Shown here piece after piece: positions 61,001-64,000 of a stretch of DNA of 64,000 nucleotides. The first letter of the stretch is position 1; each line of letters begins with the position of its first letter. The position numbers and the translations under genes are program-made. The DNA is from Micropterus salmoides (Eukaryota; Chordata; Actinopteri; Centrarchiformes; Centrarchidae), in assembly GCF_014851395.1 (NCBI RefSeq), contig NW_024043372.1, forward strand, positions 18,833,665-18,897,664, read 5' to 3'. The notes beneath the pieces are model-generated. The model searched no databases, had not been told where the DNA came from, and worked only from the letters and a program-made list of their open reading frames with translations.

Positions 61001-62534
61001 ATACAGTTGAATGTTGGGTTTTGAAAGTGATAATGTGTCAAATTAAAGAAAATTGCCTCCACATACATTATACTGTATAAGCACTGAAAAAATAATGTTA
61101 CTTGATTATGAACTCAATGGAGAGAATGTAATGGTATATTTTGTACAGTTTAATCATGTTTTATAACATACATTTCTATAAAGGTTTCTGTTCCTGAGCA
61201 TGAAAACACACATATGAAATGTCACCACACTGTGTTCAGTTAAAAGCCTAAGGTTATTCCAAATAATAGAAACGCCACTTTCTGGGCGTCACCAAAGGCA
61301 AAGTTGTTTAAGCGGGAAGATTAGATCAGTTCAAACCTGTCAGATGGGAAAGACTTGAATGGTGTTTGTGTTAATATGACATTTACTCTCTCTCTCTTTA
61401 TCCAGCTGTCAGAGTTTTTCATGTACGCCAACATTAAAGATGAAAATGCTGTCAACTGCTATATACACAGCGCAAGCGTGTTATTGTTATTTTTCAAGAC
61501 AAAAGCATCAAAACCTCTGTTAACACATTAACCAGGGATGAAAAAATATTATCCGCTGAGACTTAAGTTATTATCTATGAAGATTTTGGAGAGATATATG
61601 TATGTTTGTATGTTATGTTTAAGTGCAGAGTGGTGTGCAGCTGTATGCACATATTTCCAAAATATATATGAATACATTTCACATTAGCTTGTTTTGGAAT
61701 TGAATAATGCATCAGAATTTATGTTAGCGTTTGGCCTTAGTTTAAATGATTTTTCTTTTTAAATGAAAATTTTATTTAAGCTTTACCAAAGTCTCCTCCA
61801 CTGGCTTCTGATCAGAGCAGGTGGTGGTTAGGGGGCCTTGAGAGAATGTTGCTTTTTCACAAGATTTATCTTGCACATCGGAGATCGAACCAGTAATCGT
61901 TTCTCTAACCTTTAGGCTACCACTGTCCCTATATAGTGAGGCCTGATATTAGATAAATTACATATTATCATGTCAGGTTACACACACTCTCACTGATCAA
62001 AGTTAATTCTTAACTTAGGAACAGCAGTTGGCAAAATCATTCTCACCACAAAGTCCACCCAGAGCCTTTAATTGTTTCACACAATCTTCCTCAGCAAATG
62101 GAGTTTGCCCAGTTGTGATGAAAATGTATGTTCACATTTCTATTTTTCTAAACACTTTAAAGACTAAAAAGTGAAAGTGGGAAAAAACTGAACTGCGAAT
62201 TTGAACATCTACATCTTTGTAACTACTGGGCAACTTCATCTGATGAGGAAGACAGTGGTCTGGCACAGCTACCAAGTGGACTTTGTAGTGAGATTATTTT
62301 TGTCAGCTCTATCTTTGTTTGTGATGCTATAATGTGCTACTGTAACTGAATTTGAGTTGAATACTTGGACCACAGTAAGTCCCAACAATTGGTTTCCTAC
62401 ACAATCCAGGAAAGAACAAAGGGGATTACCTTATTTTCAAATAAATGATATTTTAACAATAACCTTTAAACCTGGAGTGATTAGTCAATGTAAAGAAAAT
62501 GAATCAGCCACTATTCTGATAATTGATAGTTTAA
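61001..62534. other. downstream non-coding DNA
   Basis: No supported gene. It contains a pyrimidine tract with CAG at 61,388-61,405 followed by a short open frame (see findings) and the reversed SINE at 61,783-61,938. Confidence 0.5.
61783..61938 (-). repeat. tRNA-derived SINE, reverse orientation
   Basis: On the minus strand, AGTGGTAGCCTAAAGGTTAG contains the A box TAGCCTAAAGG and GGTTCGATCTC is the B box, 24 nt later. The body then reads leftwards through GGCCCCCTAACCACCACCTG. Same head family as the SINE at 59,408, but with a different body. Confidence 0.75.
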
Positions 62535-62725
62535 GTCAAATGTGACCTATTTCTAGCTTCTCAATTGTGAGGATGTGCTGATTTTCTTTGACTTATATGT
62601 CTACTATGTAAACTAATATCTTTGGGTTTTAGACTGTTTGAAGATGTACCCTTGGGCTCTGGAATATTTTTAAAGACATTTTTCACTGTTTTCTGACAAT
62701 TTGTAGACAAAAAAACCTGATGGGA
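62535..62725 (+). repeat. dispersed repeat family A, copy 6
   Basis: It includes CTTCTCAATTGTGAGGATGT, ATCTTTGGGTTTTAGACTGT, CCTTGGGCTCTGG and TTTTTCACTGTTTTCTGACA, matching the family A order seen at 44,527 with a small internal deletion around the ACAAAACAAG core. Confidence 0.7.
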
Positions 62726-62729
62726 ACCT

Positions 62730-63170
62730 CTGCGTCTGAAACAAATGCAAAAGTGCCTTAAACCTGCATTCTTTCTAATAACCAGCAGGGGGCAACTCTC
62801 CTGGTTGCAAAAAGAAGCTGACTGTGTAGAAGTCTATGACAAAATGACCCTACTTCTCACTTGATTTATAACCTCAGTAAACAATTTCTTAATGAGTTTA
62901 TAGTCTCAATTAGTTTTAAGTCTTCAATGCAGCATGTTCATTTTGTAAATGATGGTCCCATTTAGAGTAAAATAGATGATAAAGCAGGGGACGCTTTAGG
63001 ACATGACTACCTTGTGATTAACAAGTCGCTACCACAGCAAACCTGTCAGGCATAGCAGTGCGCATACCTCCATAGCTCCACTATCTCATCTGAATATGGT
63101 CACTTCTGGTTCCAAAAAACCAAGACAGCCAAAATGCCAAATACAAATCTCGCGAGAGTATCGCAAATGT
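62730..63170. repeat. teleost interspersed repeat (unclassified)
   Basis: It contains CAGCAGGGGGCAACTCTCCT, GGTTGCAAAAAGAAGCTGAC, ACTTCTCACTTGATTTATAA, GGTCCCATTTAGAGTAAAAT and CACTTCTGGTTCCAAAAAAC. I recognise these as blocks of a repeat met often next to fish genes. It is likely non-autonomous; its class is not clear to me. Confidence 0.5.
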
Positions 63171-64000
63171 AGCCACAAGTTTGTCTACTAATTTGAACCC
63201 ATAGAAGGCATACCCGTGCGGCGCTAGGACCAAGAGGAAATCAGGTCATAGACACACTTTACAACCAGGACACAAGAGGTTTCACTACGGCTGGAATTTG
63301 CACAAAGTTCTTGTGAACAATATTGTCATGTGTAGCGTTAAACAGTGTCGGGGAAAAAACACGCTTTGTGATTTTATCTTCAGTTGAACGAGGTATCGGG
63401 TGTTGCGTCTGTTGTCTTCTTCCTCTTTTTTCCCTGTGATCTTCCTGAAAACACCTGCGTGATTCAGGTAACTCACCGATGAAGAGGGAAGTCCCTGGGC
63501 ATTGAGCGGTGAAAAGGTAAGGCCTCTTCAAGATCACCTTCACCACGAAGGTCTAAGACCAGTTCAATTTAACCAGAACTCGTAGATGGGTTGTAGCCTA
63601 CGTTTCCCTTTATGAGGTGTTTGTGTCCGGATAAAATTCAGTGTGTGACTACTGTGAGTGGACAAGTCCTCCCTCTGAGGTCCCTTCCTACTTTACAAAC
63701 AATGAAATCACTGGCTGAAGGACGGACACCCGTTTTAACCACTTTCCTGCACCAGTAACGTTCCACGTGGTTTATTAATGTCACTCATATAGTAACCTGA
63801 TAGAAGTAGTAATTAGGTCTGTGATTATAACAAGAGAAAATGCTTTTTTTTAATGCTAGAAGTGTGCTTGTGTTAAACAAGACACACCCACGACGCCCAG
63901 CAGGCCTGCAACATACAGAAAAGCTCAAAAGTTCTGTGATGATGCAAAAGAAGAAAAGCAGCCATTTGAAATGACACAGAAGGTCAAACGGACATAGGCA
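63171..64000. other. downstream DNA, no supported gene
   Basis: Somewhat GC-richer near 63,200-63,560. A minus-strand segment ending at 63,477 is followed by a good donor (see findings). Nothing is recognisable as the neighbouring gene. Confidence 0.4.

Overview
This window is vertebrate, and almost certainly teleost, nuclear DNA. It is AT-rich, has long introns and long dinucleotide microsatellites, and carries tRNA-derived SINEs and a Tc1-like transposon with inverted repeats of about 210 bp. The only gene I can establish is kazrin (kazn), on the + strand. It encodes a coiled-coil and SAM-domain protein of the desmosome/cornified-envelope and endosome-transport machinery, related to liprins. 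The species and the teleost paralogue cannot be told from the sequence.

Layout. Positions 1 to about 48,520 are almost entirely non-coding: 5' intronic or upstream sequence of kazn. Within it I see two candidate 5' exons, an internal-type exon at 33,019-33,126 and a first exon at 35,988-36,018 inside a GC-rich promoter-like stretch. Both end with one spare base, which is the phase the first certain exon needs. The same region holds SINEs, a foldback element, an interrupted minisatellite, several copies of a dispersed repeat, and a broken Tc1-like element at 36,859-38,257. The certain coding exons lie between 48,524 and 60,081: six exons for the coiled-coil half (48,524-53,137) and seven for the three SAM domains and C-terminus (55,762-60,081). 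From 60,082 to 64,000 come the 3' untranslated region and repeat-rich downstream DNA.

How it works together. The exon phases close exactly. Taking the 35,988 start codon, the 14 exons give 2,040 nt including the stop, a 679-residue protein. At the sixth certain exon there is a choice. If the donor at 53,138 is not used, translation runs 15 residues further and stops at 53,184, giving a 338-residue coiled-coil-only form. If it is spliced, the three SAM domains are added and the protein ends in -TNV-COOH. From what I remember of mammalian kazrin, the same short/long choice exists there. This is the main regulatory feature visible here.

No previously undescribed molecular system is evident. The observations most worth a second look are the two phase-matched 5' exons, the read-through short isoform, a tandem (CAGCAG) splice acceptor at 58,609-58,614, an IR/DR-type Tc1 relic, a minisatellite split by a SINE-bearing insertion, and a repeat that runs almost to the acceptor of the SAM2 exon.
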